Notes: generated by a model from the letters alone, not told the origin. Numbered from the stretch's first letter, positions 9,601 to 17,775 are shown. The stretch is 64,000 nucleotides of DNA from Pelagibius sp. (GCF_028281305.1 NZ_JANQKD010000013.1:17941-81940), one strand, 5' to 3'. Made by a program: numbers and translations.

Positions 9601-10423
9601 CAGCGAAGTCATGCTGGAGGAGTCCATGGCGGTGGCGCGGCGCATGGCCGAGGAGGCGAGCGCCGCCAAATCAAGTTTCCTGGCAAACATGAGCCACGAG
9701 CTGCGCACGCCCTTAAATGCGATCATCGGCTTTGCCGACATGATCGGCGCGGAGACTTTCGGAGCTCACAGCAGCGACAAGTACTCCGAGTACGGCCGCG
9801 ACATCAGCAATGCCGCGGACCATCTGCTGCGCATGATCAACCACATCCTCGACCTCTCGAAGATCGAATCCGGTCAGCTGCAACTGGAGGAGAAGCTGAT
9901 CGACATCGCCGACTGCCAGCGCTCGGTCTTCAAGCTCTTCGAGCAGGGGGCGAAGACCAATCACGTCAGGCTGGAGTGCCGTGTATCCAGAAACCTGCCG
10001 CGGCTGCTGGCCGACGAGGGAGCCATCAACCAGATTCTGATGAACCTCATCGGCAACGCGATCAAGTTCACCGGTGAGGAAGGCACGGTCACCTGCAGCG
10101 CCAGGATCGAGAAGTCCAACGGCTCCTTGACGCTGGAAGTCGCCGACGACGGCATCGGCATCGCCAAAGAGGATCTGGAGCGTATCAGCGAGCCTTTCGC
10201 CCAGGTGCGCTCGACTCTGACCAGCAACAACTCAGGCGTCGGCCTTGGGCTCTCGCTCGTGCACGGCCTCGCCCGGCAGCATCAGGCAAAGGTCGATATT
10301 CACAGCGACCTCGGCCAGGGAACGCGCGTGGTGCTGACTTTCCCCCGTTCACGGGTCAGAAGACGCCCCGCCAGAAGGCCCAGATCCGCCGCGGTGCGGG
10401 CCCAGGCCATGGCCGGGAAGTAA
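6698..10423 (+). CDS. CheB-CheR-PAS hybrid sensor histidine kinase (copy 2)
   Basis: This tandem paralogue of the preceding kinase has the same domain order over about 1241 residues. CheB carries GIGASAGG, AQHLSPSH and GTGSDGARG, and CheR carries GCASGEEAYT and CRNLFIYF. The (S/T)NEELQ coiled coil, PAS domains, H-box SHELRTPLN (His1000 from this start) and HATPase_c with DDGIGI and GVGLGLSL follow. All catalytic residues seen in copy 1 are retained, so both are probably functional. I chose ATG 6698 over GTG 6692 two codons upstream. Like copy 1 it lacks a receiver domain, membrane segments and a neighbouring response regulator. The input segments (PAS region) differ most, suggesting different signals feeding similar outputs. 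Confidence 0.93.
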   Translation: MQINKSAGVTIVGIGASAGGLEALREFVGNLVPGGNTCYVVAQHLSPSHRSMLMELLARETTLEVKEITRNQRPRADVIYITPPNRHVELQSGLLTVRKPKIRSGPQPSVDLLFASLALECEERAIGVVFSGTGSDGARGVQAIRAAGGITFAHDHTAKYNGMPNAAIATGCVDLVLPPAEVAARIPHLLEGNVRHVVLKEPEKASTSNTYADICAVIRTHTNIDFTNYRSSTILRRLSRRMNLLHLANLESYLALLGRDPGEIERLVRELLIGVTSFFRDTSVWERLEETVDKLVQSKEGADSIRVWVPGCASGEEAYTIAVLFAEAMRKLNKRVKVQIFASDLDAEALMVGRRGIYPSAAAEQVDPKLLRRYFTPLASEFSVKQPIREMIVFSRHNLVQDPPFSRIDLISCRNLFIYFTPDLQRRILERFHYALNPSGTLLLGKSEAIAEPSELFELVDRSHKLFKATVTVASPFRPSAFTPLKHTAASPASKLLKNPRSREDRANEVVAKIFGPPTVIVNSDDKPVHISGAVKPYLTVPTGSSEFDVFSLVEEDLRAELRALLLRCRREEVVVRSRVHTGEHQGDRWQYRIVIHPHNDDETDEKLSIVAFMTVRALLEEAEESVDEIEQQDQVRELEHELLAMREHLHTMVSELETSNEELQSLNEELQSSNEELQSANEELETSNEELQSTNEELTTVNEEIVVKSDALNEANSFQSSILESISNAVIVTDQNLRVQRYNAAAQKTFKLDEHSVGEPLALIKTRFRIPDLRPLVEEVIRGGTPRSKAIRSRQNDRYFDLVVQPCMNDQHGIIGAVLVLNDVSRLAKANAKLRRSRGELAEAMELRSAILDTTPAQIAVLDRVGTIIVVNEAWRDFSRGNGGVDLSFGVGTNYLQICEGVMVDGESEADEVSVKLRDVLAGRLKYAEVRYACHSPTEKRWFKCIMRGAEAENEQMGALIMHINITSEVMLEESMAVARRMAEEASAAKSSFLANMSHELRTPLNAIIGFADMIGAETFGAHSSDKYSEYGRDISNAADHLLRMINHILDLSKIESGQLQLEEKLIDIADCQRSVFKLFEQGAKTNHVRLECRVSRNLPRLLADEGAINQILMNLIGNAIKFTGEEGTVTCSARIEKSNGSLTLEVADDGIGIAKEDLERISEPFAQVRSTLTSNNSGVGLGLSLVHGLARQHQAKVDIHSDLGQGTRVVLTFPRSRVRRRPARRPRSAAVRAQAMAGK

Positions 10424-10470
10424 GCCCCGCCATCCGGTCTGGCGCTCAACCGGGCCCGGGCTCTGAAATC

Positions 10471-11442
10471 TCATTCTTTCTGGCGGATGGCGCGCGGATC
10501 GAGCGCGTCCTGCAGGCCGTCGCCCAGGAAGTTGAAGGCAATGACCGTCAGGAAGATCAGCAGGCCCGGGTAGATCGCCAGCACCGGAGCATCCCAGATG
10601 AGTTCCTGCGCGTTGGTCAGCATGTTGCCCCAGGAGGGCAGCGGCGGCTGAATGCCGAGGCCGAGAAAGCTCAGAACCGATTCCAGCAGGATGATGCCGC
10701 CGATGGACAGCGTCGTTGCGACGATGATGGGCGAGACCACGTTGGGCAGAATATGCACCAGCATAACCCGCGGACCCGAGGCGCCGAGCGCTTCCGCAGC
10801 GCGCACGAACTCGCGTGCTTTCATCGAGAGCGTTGCCCCGCGCACGAGACGGGCCACCGTTGTCCAGCCGACCAGGGCGATCAGGAAGACGATGCGATAG
10901 ATCGAAATGGTCTCGGAGTTTGCCAGATCCTGAGGCAGGCCGAGCTTGGTAAGGTCGACCACCGCCAGGATGATCAGCAGCGGCAGGATCGGCAGGGCGA
11001 TGACGCCATCGGTGAAGCGCATCAGCAGGGCGTCCAGGCGCCCGCCGTAATAGCCGGCGGTGATGCCCAGCAGCGTCCCGATGATGGCCGCGCCGACCGC
11101 CGCGGCAAGGCCCACCACCAGCGAGACCTGGCCGCCGTAGAGCAGGCGCACCAGCGTGTCACGCCCCAGCTCGTCGGTGCCCAGCGGATGCTGCGGCGAA
11201 GGCGGCTGCTTGGCGTTGAAAAGGTCGACCAGGTTGCCGTCGACGCCAAGCCAGGCTTCCACCAGCGGCGCGGCGGCCGAAAGCAGACCCAGGAAAACGA
11301 GGAATGCGAGGCTTGCGACGGCGATGCGATGACGCAGGAAGCGCTGCAGAAACGTCTGCCGCGCGGTCAGCGACCCGCCGGCGGCCAGGGCGGCTTCGGC
11401 GGCCAGCAGGGGCGCCCCCGGACTGTCGCTGTTGCGGCTCAT
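10471..11442 (-). CDS. Oligopeptide/dipeptide-type ABC transporter permease (DppC-like)
   Basis: This 323-residue inner-membrane protein has an N-terminal cytoplasmic tail of about 30 residues, one membrane segment, a periplasmic loop and a core of about five more. The cytoplasmic EAA loop (FVRAAEALGASGPRVMLVHILPN) is the contact site for the ATPase. Length and layout fit OppC/DppC proteins. Its start overlaps the stop of the upstream permease gene by four bases (ATGA), so translation of the two is coupled. It is the last gene of a leftward operon with the DppB-like permease and the binding protein. No ATP-binding subunit gene follows. Confidence 0.9.
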   Translation of the reverse strand: MSRNSDSPGAPLLAAEAALAAGGSLTARQTFLQRFLRHRIAVASLAFLVFLGLLSAAAPLVEAWLGVDGNLVDLFNAKQPPSPQHPLGTDELGRDTLVRLLYGGQVSLVVGLAAAVGAAIIGTLLGITAGYYGGRLDALLMRFTDGVIALPILPLLIILAVVDLTKLGLPQDLANSETISIYRIVFLIALVGWTTVARLVRGATLSMKAREFVRAAEALGASGPRVMLVHILPNVVSPIIVATTLSIGGIILLESVLSFLGLGIQPPLPSWGNMLTNAQELIWDAPVLAIYPGLLIFLTVIAFNFLGDGLQDALDPRAIRQKE

Positions 11443-12386
11443 TGATAGGAGATCCTCGGGTCCAGCCAGGTGTAGGCCAGGTCGGCCAGCAGGTTGGCCA
11501 GCAGGGTTGTCAGGGTCGCGAAGAGCAGGCCCACCAGGGCCACGTTGTAGTCGTTGCCCACGACGGAGTCGTAGATGGTCTTGCCCATGCCGAGGTAGGC
11601 GAAGATGGTCTCCGTGATCAGGGCGCCTGAGAAGAGATTGCCCATCTGCAGGGCGAGAATGGTGGCCACCGGGATCATGGCGTTGCGCAGCACATGGCCG
11701 ACCACGATCTGCCGGCCGCTGAGCCCCTTGGCGCGGGCGGTGCGCACATAGTCCTGGCGCAGCGCCTCGATGGCGGCGGCCCGCATGAAGCGGATGATGC
11801 CGCCCACCGTCGCAATGGTCAGCGCCAGCACCGGCAGAACCAGAAAGCGCAGGTCGGACCAGAAGTTGCGACCGTCGCCCATCCCGCCGGCGGGAAGCCA
11901 GCCGAGCGTGACGGCAAAGAGGATGATCAGCAGGATGGCGAGCCAGAAGGGCGGCACCGAGATCCCGGCAAAGGCCAGCAGGTTGATGGCGTGGTCGGTC
12001 AGGCTCTGTGGGCGCGTCGCGGCATAGATGCCGGCAGGCAGGGCGATGAGGAGAGCCAGGAACAGGCTGAGGCCCATCAGCACGATGGTGTTGCCGAGGC
12101 GCGGTATCAGGATGTCGAGCGTCGGCTGGTTGTAGAGTCGCGAGTAGCCGAATTCGCCCTGCAGGGCCGCGCCGAGCCAGGTGAGGTAGCGGTCGGTGAT
12201 CGGGCGGTCGAGGCCGTAGAGCGCGCGCAGCCGCGCCGCATCCTCCGGCGTCATCTCCGGATCGGAGAAGATCATGATGTCGATCGGATCGCCCGGCATA
12301 AGCCCCAGCAGGGCGAAGATCACGAAAGACATGATCGCCAGAACGATCAGCGATTCCGTCAGGCGGCGGGCCAGGTAGGACAGCAT
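11439..12386 (-). CDS. Oligopeptide/dipeptide-type ABC transporter permease (DppB-like)
   Basis: This 315-residue polytopic protein matches OppB/DppB. It starts with a membrane segment after MLSYLARRL, has a long periplasmic loop around residues 35-95, and carries the EAA motif ALRQDYVRTARAKGLSGRQI near residues 205-225. It would pair with the DppC-like permease to form the channel. It lies 17 bases downstream of the binding-protein gene and overlaps the DppC-like gene by four bases, so the three form one transcription unit. Confidence 0.9.
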   Translation of the reverse strand: MLSYLARRLTESLIVLAIMSFVIFALLGLMPGDPIDIMIFSDPEMTPEDAARLRALYGLDRPITDRYLTWLGAALQGEFGYSRLYNQPTLDILIPRLGNTIVLMGLSLFLALLIALPAGIYAATRPQSLTDHAINLLAFAGISVPPFWLAILLIILFAVTLGWLPAGGMGDGRNFWSDLRFLVLPVLALTIATVGGIIRFMRAAAIEALRQDYVRTARAKGLSGRQIVVGHVLRNAMIPVATILALQMGNLFSGALITETIFAYLGMGKTIYDSVVGNDYNVALVGLLFATLTTLLANLLADLAYTWLDPRISYQ

Positions 12387-12403
12387 GGCTGTTCAGCCCG
12401 TCT

Positions 12404-14098
12404 TCAACGCCCTTCCACCGTCCAGTCCTCGACCCAGAGGGAGGAAGAGGCCATCTGGCCCGTCGGGCGCAGACCTTTCAGCCACTTCGGCAGCACATAG
12501 GCGTTGGCGCGCCAGTAGAGCGAAATCACCGGCACCTCTTCGGCATAGATCTGCTGGACTCTTGCCCACATCTCCTTGCGTTTGGTGCGGTCGAGTTCCA
12601 CGCCGATGGCGTCGATCAGCTCGTCCATCTCCGCGTTGCGGAAGCCGGTGTAGTTCTGGCCGGACCAGCCGTTCTCTTCCGCCGGGATCTCTTCGGAGTG
12701 CAGCGTGGTGCGCGGCACGTGCTCCGGTCCCTTGCCCCAGGCGAACATGGCAAGCCCGGTGAAGCGGCGATGATGTACGGTCTCCCCGAAGAAGGCGCGC
12801 GGCGGTTCGTTGCGCACGCGCATGTCGATCCCGGCCTGCTTCCACTGACTTTGCAGCACCTGCTGGACCAGCTCGCGGATGCGGTTGCCTGCAGTCGTCA
12901 TGAACTCCAGGCGCAGCGGCTCGCCGGCCGCATTGTGGCGGACGCCGTCGCGCATCTCGCTCCAGCCCGCCTCGTCCAGCAGGGCGGCGGCTTTCTGCGG
13001 GTCGTGGCTGTACTTCTTGATGTCCGGATAATGGACCCAGTCCAGCGGCGAGACGCCCGAGTGCGCGACCGGCTGGCGGCCTTCGAAGAGGCGTTCGCTG
13101 ATGGCCTCCCGGTCGATGGCGTAGACCAATGCCTGGCGCACCCGCTTGTCCTGCAGGATCGGGTTTTCGAGCATCAGGTCGATGTGTTCGTAGAGCAGCC
13201 CGGGTTCGTAGATGATCTGGTAGTCCTCGCCGTTGCGCTTTTCGAAAGCCAGGGCCTGATCGAGCGTCAGGCCTAGCTCGCCGGAGATCATGTCAATGTT
13301 GCCGGACAGCAGGTTGGCCTCCAGCGCCGTCGTCTTTTCGATGGTGAGCAGGGTGATGCGGTCGAAGGTCGGGCGCTTGCCCCACCAGGTCTCGTTGCGC
13401 TCCAGGACGATGCGCGAGCCGGGGATCGCCTCGACGATGCGGTAGGGGCCGAAGGCGAGGCCCGGGTTGGTCGGGTCGTTGTCGAAGGCGGTGCGGTTCC
13501 GGTAGTCCTCCGGCGCGGTGTCGAAGATCGGCTCCTCGATGTGGGCCGGCAGCAGCCGGAAGTCGTTGATGGCGGCATACTCGAAGGAGATGCGGTCGAC
13601 GTGCATGACGAAGGTCTTGTCGTCGATGACGTCGATGGAAAGGATGCGGCGGTAAAGCTCCAGGCTGCCGACGCCGGACTTCTCGTGCCGCCCCACCTTG
13701 TAGGTGAACAGCACGTCCCGGGTAGTAATCGGCGTGCCGTCGCCCCAGGTCGCCTCCGGCTGGATGGTGTAGGTGAGGGCGATGCCCTGCCCGTCTCCTG
13801 CGCCCTCAACGCCCTCCGGCAGGGCCTCGGGAACGGCGGTGCCGGCCTCGATGGACGGCAGTTCGACGCAGAGCATGCAGATAAGCTGCCATTCGTGGTC
13901 GTAGACCGTCATCGGCCGCTGGGTCATCGACATGATGTAGGACTTGGCGACCGAGGCTTCCCTGCTGGGATGCAGGGTCGTGGGGTATTGCGATATGCCG
14001 ATGCGCAGTTCCTCGGCTGCGGCGGGCAGCGGCCCTGTAAAGGCGGTGGAGAGACTTCCCGCAAGTGCCAGGACGACGGCCAGCAACAGCTTTCGCAT
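12404..14098 (-). CDS. ABC transporter substrate-binding protein, family 5
   Basis: The 564-residue protein has a signal peptide ending near PAAAEE and the fold-specific features of OppA/DppA-type binding proteins (ISQYPTTLHPSREAS at the mature N-terminus, later YAIDREAI and a PxGHxGxxPLDW-like VAHSGVSPLDW). I start it at ATG 14098, which has AAAGGGG nine bases upstream, rather than at TTG two codons earlier. It delivers peptides or other solutes to the two permeases encoded just downstream. Family 5 members also bind nickel, glutathione or opines, so the substrate is not decided here. Confidence 0.9.
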   Translation of the reverse strand: MRKLLLAVVLALAGSLSTAFTGPLPAAAEELRIGISQYPTTLHPSREASVAKSYIMSMTQRPMTVYDHEWQLICMLCVELPSIEAGTAVPEALPEGVEGAGDGQGIALTYTIQPEATWGDGTPITTRDVLFTYKVGRHEKSGVGSLELYRRILSIDVIDDKTFVMHVDRISFEYAAINDFRLLPAHIEEPIFDTAPEDYRNRTAFDNDPTNPGLAFGPYRIVEAIPGSRIVLERNETWWGKRPTFDRITLLTIEKTTALEANLLSGNIDMISGELGLTLDQALAFEKRNGEDYQIIYEPGLLYEHIDLMLENPILQDKRVRQALVYAIDREAISERLFEGRQPVAHSGVSPLDWVHYPDIKKYSHDPQKAAALLDEAGWSEMRDGVRHNAAGEPLRLEFMTTAGNRIRELVQQVLQSQWKQAGIDMRVRNEPPRAFFGETVHHRRFTGLAMFAWGKGPEHVPRTTLHSEEIPAEENGWSGQNYTGFRNAEMDELIDAIGVELDRTKRKEMWARVQQIYAEEVPVISLYWRANAYVLPKWLKGLRPTGQMASSSLWVEDWTVEGR

Positions 14099-14267
14099 CG
14101 GCAAACCCCTTTCGCATCCTACCCTGTCGGCGCTCCGGTCAGGCGCTTCACGCTGCCTGCTTCCGGGTGCTTCGGGCCAGTCTATCCGACCGCGGCCCCC
14201 AAGGCGAAGGCTTTGCGGGGTCGCGCACGGGGACGTGAAAGGCGCCGAAAGGCCCGCCGGAACGGCC

Positions 14268-15251
14268 TTACATCCAGCCCTTCTCTTTGAAGTAGCGCGC
14301 CGCCCCCTCGTGCAAAGGGGCGGAGAGGCCGTCGCGCACCATCACTTCGGGCTGCAGGCGGGCGAAGGCCGGATGCATGGCGCGGAAACGCTCCAGGTTT
14401 TCGAAGATCGCTCTGGTGACGGCGTAGACGGTCTCCGCCGGCACCTGCGCCGAGGTCACGACCGTGGCCTTGACGCCGAAGGTGGCGACATCGTTGGCGT
14501 TGCCGGCATAGAGCCCGCCGGGGACCGCCGTCATGGCGTAGTAGGGGTTGTCGTCGACCAGTTTCTGGATCTGCCGTCCGGACACCTCGGCAATCACCGC
14601 ATCGCAGAGCCGCACGGCCTGGGCGACCGAGTCGTTGGGATGGCCGACCGTATAGATCATTGCCTGAATGCGGTCATGACAGAGCGCGAGCGACTGCTGG
14701 CTCGCCGGCAGTTCCTCGGCAAGGCTGAACGACGTCTTGCTCCAGTTCATCGCCTTCATCACCACTTCCATGGTGCCGCGCTGGCCCGAGCCGGGGTTGC
14801 CGATGTTCACGCGCTTGCCGGCGAGATCACGCAGATGCTGAATCCCGGAATCGCGCCGGGCGACCACCGTAAAGGGCTCCCCGTGCACCGAGAAAACGGC
14901 GCGGAGATCGGAGTCGGCCTTGGCCTCGGCAAAGCGGCTGGTGCCGTTGACGGCGTGGAATTGCCAGTCGGACTGGGCGACGGCAAACGCGATGGTGCCC
15001 TGGCGCACGGCTTCCAGGTTGGCGATCGACCCCGCCGTCGGTTCCGCGGTGCAGGTGATGCCGTGTTCGCTCTGCGTCTGGTTGATCAGGCGGCAGGCAG
15101 CACGGCCGACCTGGAAATAGACTCCGGCGCGGCTGCCGGTACCGATGGTCACCGTCTCCTCGGCTGCAGCCGTCGGTTCGCCGAACGAAACGACCGCGGC
15201 CAGGACGGCAAGTGGGAACAGCAGGCAAGGTAAACAGAGTCGTTGCGCCAT
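14268..15251 (-). CDS. TAXI-family TRAP-type solute-binding protein
   Basis: The 327-residue protein has a signal peptide (cleavage near TAAAEE) and the TAXI core. The mature protein begins with TVTIGTGSRAGVYFQVG, and the second lobe contains GKRVNIGNPGSGQRG. TAXI proteins normally feed a fused TRAP permease, often importing dicarboxylates or amino acids. No TRAP permease lies next to it, so it is an orphan in this window. A strong GGGGAGGATCAA precedes the ATG. A perfect 15-base palindrome 14 bases upstream suggests direct repression. Confidence 0.9.
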   Translation of the reverse strand: MAQRLCLPCLLFPLAVLAAVVSFGEPTAAAEETVTIGTGSRAGVYFQVGRAACRLINQTQSEHGITCTAEPTAGSIANLEAVRQGTIAFAVAQSDWQFHAVNGTSRFAEAKADSDLRAVFSVHGEPFTVVARRDSGIQHLRDLAGKRVNIGNPGSGQRGTMEVVMKAMNWSKTSFSLAEELPASQQSLALCHDRIQAMIYTVGHPNDSVAQAVRLCDAVIAEVSGRQIQKLVDDNPYYAMTAVPGGLYAGNANDVATFGVKATVVTSAQVPAETVYAVTRAIFENLERFRAMHPAFARLQPEVMVRDGLSAPLHEGAARYFKEKGWM

Positions 15252-15265
15252 TTGATCCTCCCCAG

Positions 15266-15280
15266 ATTGGATAATCCAAT
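15266..15280. promoter_or_regulatory. Palindromic operator candidate before the TAXI gene
   Basis: ATTGGAT-A-ATCCAAT is a perfect dyad directly upstream of the Shine-Dalgarno sequence of the leftward TAXI gene. Dyads of the TTGGATnATCCAA kind are typical of GntR-type regulators. No GntR gene is nearby, so this is inference. Confidence 0.5.
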
Positions 15281-15471
15281 ACGGTCAGCGGCGGATCGGA
15301 TGACGCCCAGCGGTCCTGAACGGTGGGTCACGTACGCCCTTGCGGCGGCAGTCCAAGGACCTCTCGGCGCCGGAGATCCTGCAATTTTTCCTATTATCGT
15401 TTGAATACGGACAGTCTAGAGCATGTTCCGTGGCGGCTGAAGGGCGCTGTGCCGCGCGGCGTGAACCGGCT

Positions 15472-16032
15472 TCAGGCCATGGAGGCCTGGTCCCACGCGA
15501 TGATGTCTTCGTAAATCGCGGAGAAGCGCTGGTCTTCGCGCCGTTCAAAGAGAGGATCTTCGATCGGTTTCAGTTGCGCGCCGATGGCCGCCCAGTCTTC
15601 CGGTTTGAGGCTGCGTTGGGCGGCTGGGAAGAAATGCTTCTCCTCCATCATGATGTGCCGGCGATAGGCACTCAGGAATTCGACAGCGACCTCCTGGATC
15701 GCGCTGCGTTCAATGGGAATGTCCTGTTCAACGGACTCGATGGCCGCGGCAAACTTGCGGGTTTTTTCAGCCAGAGCCGCGTGTTCCTCGCGCAGATCGC
15801 GCACACCCTCGAGAGCCCCGGGATTGCGCTCTTTCAGACGGTCGAAGATCAGGTCTTCCAGCGGATGATGATGAAGGTCCGGATAAGACAGGCAGTAGTA
15901 CAGAATACCGTCCAGGATATCGAAATCCAGGGACCTGCCGTCTTCGAAGGCTGCCATCTGGCGCTCCAGGGCGTCCAGCAGCTTGGTGATCCGGGAGTGA
16001 TCGTTGCGCAGGGATTCGATGACGCCGGCCAT
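15472..16032 (-). CDS. Hemerythrin HHE-domain protein
   Basis: The 186-residue cytoplasmic protein has the spaced His/Glu ligands of an HHE four-helix bundle. These are H12 (RNDHSRI), H54-H56 with E59 (HHHPLED), H84 (REEHAAL), H126 with E130 (RRHIMMEE) and H133 (KHFFP). Such di-iron proteins bind oxygen or handle nitric oxide and iron. ATG 16032 follows AGAGGTG at a good distance; a longer frame upstream lacks one. The gene is monocistronic. A TTGAC-N4-GTCAA dyad about 94 bases upstream suggests control by an FNR/FixK/Dnr-type regulator. Confidence 0.88.
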   Translation of the reverse strand: MAGVIESLRNDHSRITKLLDALERQMAAFEDGRSLDFDILDGILYYCLSYPDLHHHPLEDLIFDRLKERNPGALEGVRDLREEHAALAEKTRKFAAAIESVEQDIPIERSAIQEVAVEFLSAYRRHIMMEEKHFFPAAQRSLKPEDWAAIGAQLKPIEDPLFERREDQRFSAIYEDIIAWDQASMA

Positions 16033-16408
16033 GGGTACACCTCTGCTTGAGAAGGCCGCTCTCACGAGAGGGCCCGGCAAGGGAGAGGCAAGGATAGGGG
16101 CCGCTCCGGCGCCCGGACATTGACCTGCGTCAAGCAGGCAGCGCAGGGGGGGCGCCGCAGACGATGGCTCGTTTATGGCTCAGCGGTTCGATTACGATGG
16201 CTCGACTTTTCCCTTCGCCCGGCTCGGTGCGAAGTGATAGATTGCCGGCGCGGCGCGGTGGCTGCAGCGGCGTCCGTGGGTCATGAGGTTGCAGAAACGG
16301 CCTCTGACATCCGAACAAGGCAGCTGACACAAGTGCAGCTGAGACAAACGCAGTACGACTGGGGGAGTGCCCGAAAGCGGCACGGCAACACTGGGGGCCA
16401 CTGAAACC
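16033..16408. other. Divergent promoter region, hemerythrin and PHA depolymerase
   Basis: The gap contains the FNR-type dyad at 16120-16133 and an imperfect direct repeat GCAGCTGACACAA/GCAGCTGAGACAA at 16320-16332 and 16335-16347, with 15-base spacing, just before the depolymerase start. I see no further gene. Confidence 0.5.
16120..16133. promoter_or_regulatory. FNR/FixK-type box upstream of the hemerythrin gene
   Basis: TTGAC-CTGC-GTCAA matches the TTGAt-N4-aTCAA consensus of the FNR/FixK/Dnr group with perfect dyad symmetry. Its centre is about 94 bases from the hemerythrin start codon at 16032. Confidence 0.55.
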
Positions 16409-17701
16409 TTGCTTTACCATGCCTATGAGTTGACTCACGCTGCGGTGAGACCGCTGCGCATGCAATCCGACGCGCTGCGCTATGCCTGCCGAAGCGCCTT
16501 CAGCCCTGTTGCCTACACACCCGTCGGCAAGGCGGTGGCTGCGGCCTGTGAGGTCTTCGAGAACGTGACACGGCGTTACGGCAAGCCGGAGTGGGGAATC
16601 GATGCTGTGGACATCGATGGCGAGGCGGTCGCCGTTGAGCCCCGCCTTGTTTACGGCAAGCTGTTCTGCGACCTGCTGCACTTCAAGCGGGACAAGCCGG
16701 CTGTTGCCGGACGCAAGGATCCCAAGGTGCTGATCGTGGCGCCGCTTTCCGGCCACTACGCCACCCTGCTGCGGGGCACAGTGAAAGCGATGATCCCGGA
16801 GCACGAGGTCTTCGTGACCGACTGGCGCGACGCCCGCTTCATGCCGCTTGCGTATGGGCGCTTCGATCTCGACGACTTCATCGACTATGTGATCGACTTC
16901 ATCCGCTTCATCGGCCCGGACACCCATGTCATTGCCGTCTGCCAGCCTTCGGTGCCCGTGCTGGCAGCGGCCGCCGTGATGGCCGAGCAACGCGATCCGC
17001 TGCAACCCGCGTCGATGACATTGATCGGCGGACCGATCGATACCCGCCGCAACCCGACGGCGGTGAACGAACTTGCGGCTTCGCGGCCGCTGTCATGGTT
17101 CGAGCACACGGTCATCTCGCCGGTGCCGTTTCCCTGTCCCGGCGCCATGCGGCGCGTCTATCCCGGCTTCGTTCAGCTGACGGGCTTCATGACCATGAAC
17201 ATGGAACGCCATCTGGATGCCCACGCCGACCTGTTCCGTCACCTGATCGAAGGGGACTGCGACTCGGTCGATCAGCACCAGCGCTTCTACGAGGAATACC
17301 TCTCGGTCATGGATCTGACGGCGGAGTTCTACCTGCAGACCATCGACACGGTGTTCCAGAAGCACGCGCTGCCGAACGGCACCATGTACCATCGCGGAAA
17401 GCCGGTCGACTGCCGCGCCATTCGCAACACGGCGCTGATGACCATCGAAGGGGAGCTGGACGACATCTGTGGCCTCGGCCAGACCGAAGCCGCGCACGAT
17501 CTTTGTCCGAACATCCCGGCTGCGGACCATCACCACTACGTGCAAGAGGGTGTCGGGCACTACGGTGTCTTCAATGGACGGCGCTGGCGCGACGAGATTC
17601 AGCCGCGGCTGAAGAAGATGATTCGGGCAACCGGGCGTCGGCGCCGCGCCTCTTCTCGGCTTTCGGGCCGGCTTTCGGGCCGGCTTTCGGGAACGGCCTG
17701 A
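16409..17701 (+). CDS. phaZ: Intracellular polyhydroxyalkanoate depolymerase
   Basis: The 430-residue protein matches the intracellular short-chain PHA depolymerase family, which breaks down stored polyhydroxybutyrate. The nucleophile is probably Ser181 in VCQPSVPVL, with the family's FxTDWRDAR segment before it and a late catalytic His in QEGVGHYGVFNGRRWR. Family members usually begin MLYxxYE; that sequence starts here at TTG 16409. I prefer it over GTG 16367, whose Shine-Dalgarno sequence directly abuts the start codon. The C-terminus ends in a low-complexity RLSG repeat encoded by three 12-bp units, which the family lacks. No phaC or phaP gene is adjacent. Confidence 0.9.
   Translation: MLYHAYELTHAAVRPLRMQSDALRYACRSAFSPVAYTPVGKAVAAACEVFENVTRRYGKPEWGIDAVDIDGEAVAVEPRLVYGKLFCDLLHFKRDKPAVAGRKDPKVLIVAPLSGHYATLLRGTVKAMIPEHEVFVTDWRDARFMPLAYGRFDLDDFIDYVIDFIRFIGPDTHVIAVCQPSVPVLAAAAVMAEQRDPLQPASMTLIGGPIDTRRNPTAVNELAASRPLSWFEHTVISPVPFPCPGAMRRVYPGFVQLTGFMTMNMERHLDAHADLFRHLIEGDCDSVDQHQRFYEEYLSVMDLTAEFYLQTIDTVFQKHALPNGTMYHRGKPVDCRAIRNTALMTIEGELDDICGLGQTEAAHDLCPNIPAADHHHYVQEGVGHYGVFNGRRWRDEIQPRLKKMIRATGRRRRASSRLSGRLSGRLSGTA
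17657..17692 (+). repeat. 12-bp tandem repeat, 3 copies, at the phaZ 3' end
   Basis: Three units of CGGCTTTCGGGC (the last ends in A) encode RLSG repeats in the non-conserved tail of the depolymerase. Confidence 0.85.
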
Positions 17702-17775
17702 GCGCCGGGCTCCCGGACCACCGCGTGGCTGTTTCAGAAGCGAACCGCGTTTAAGGCTGCGGGTGGGCCGCCGCG

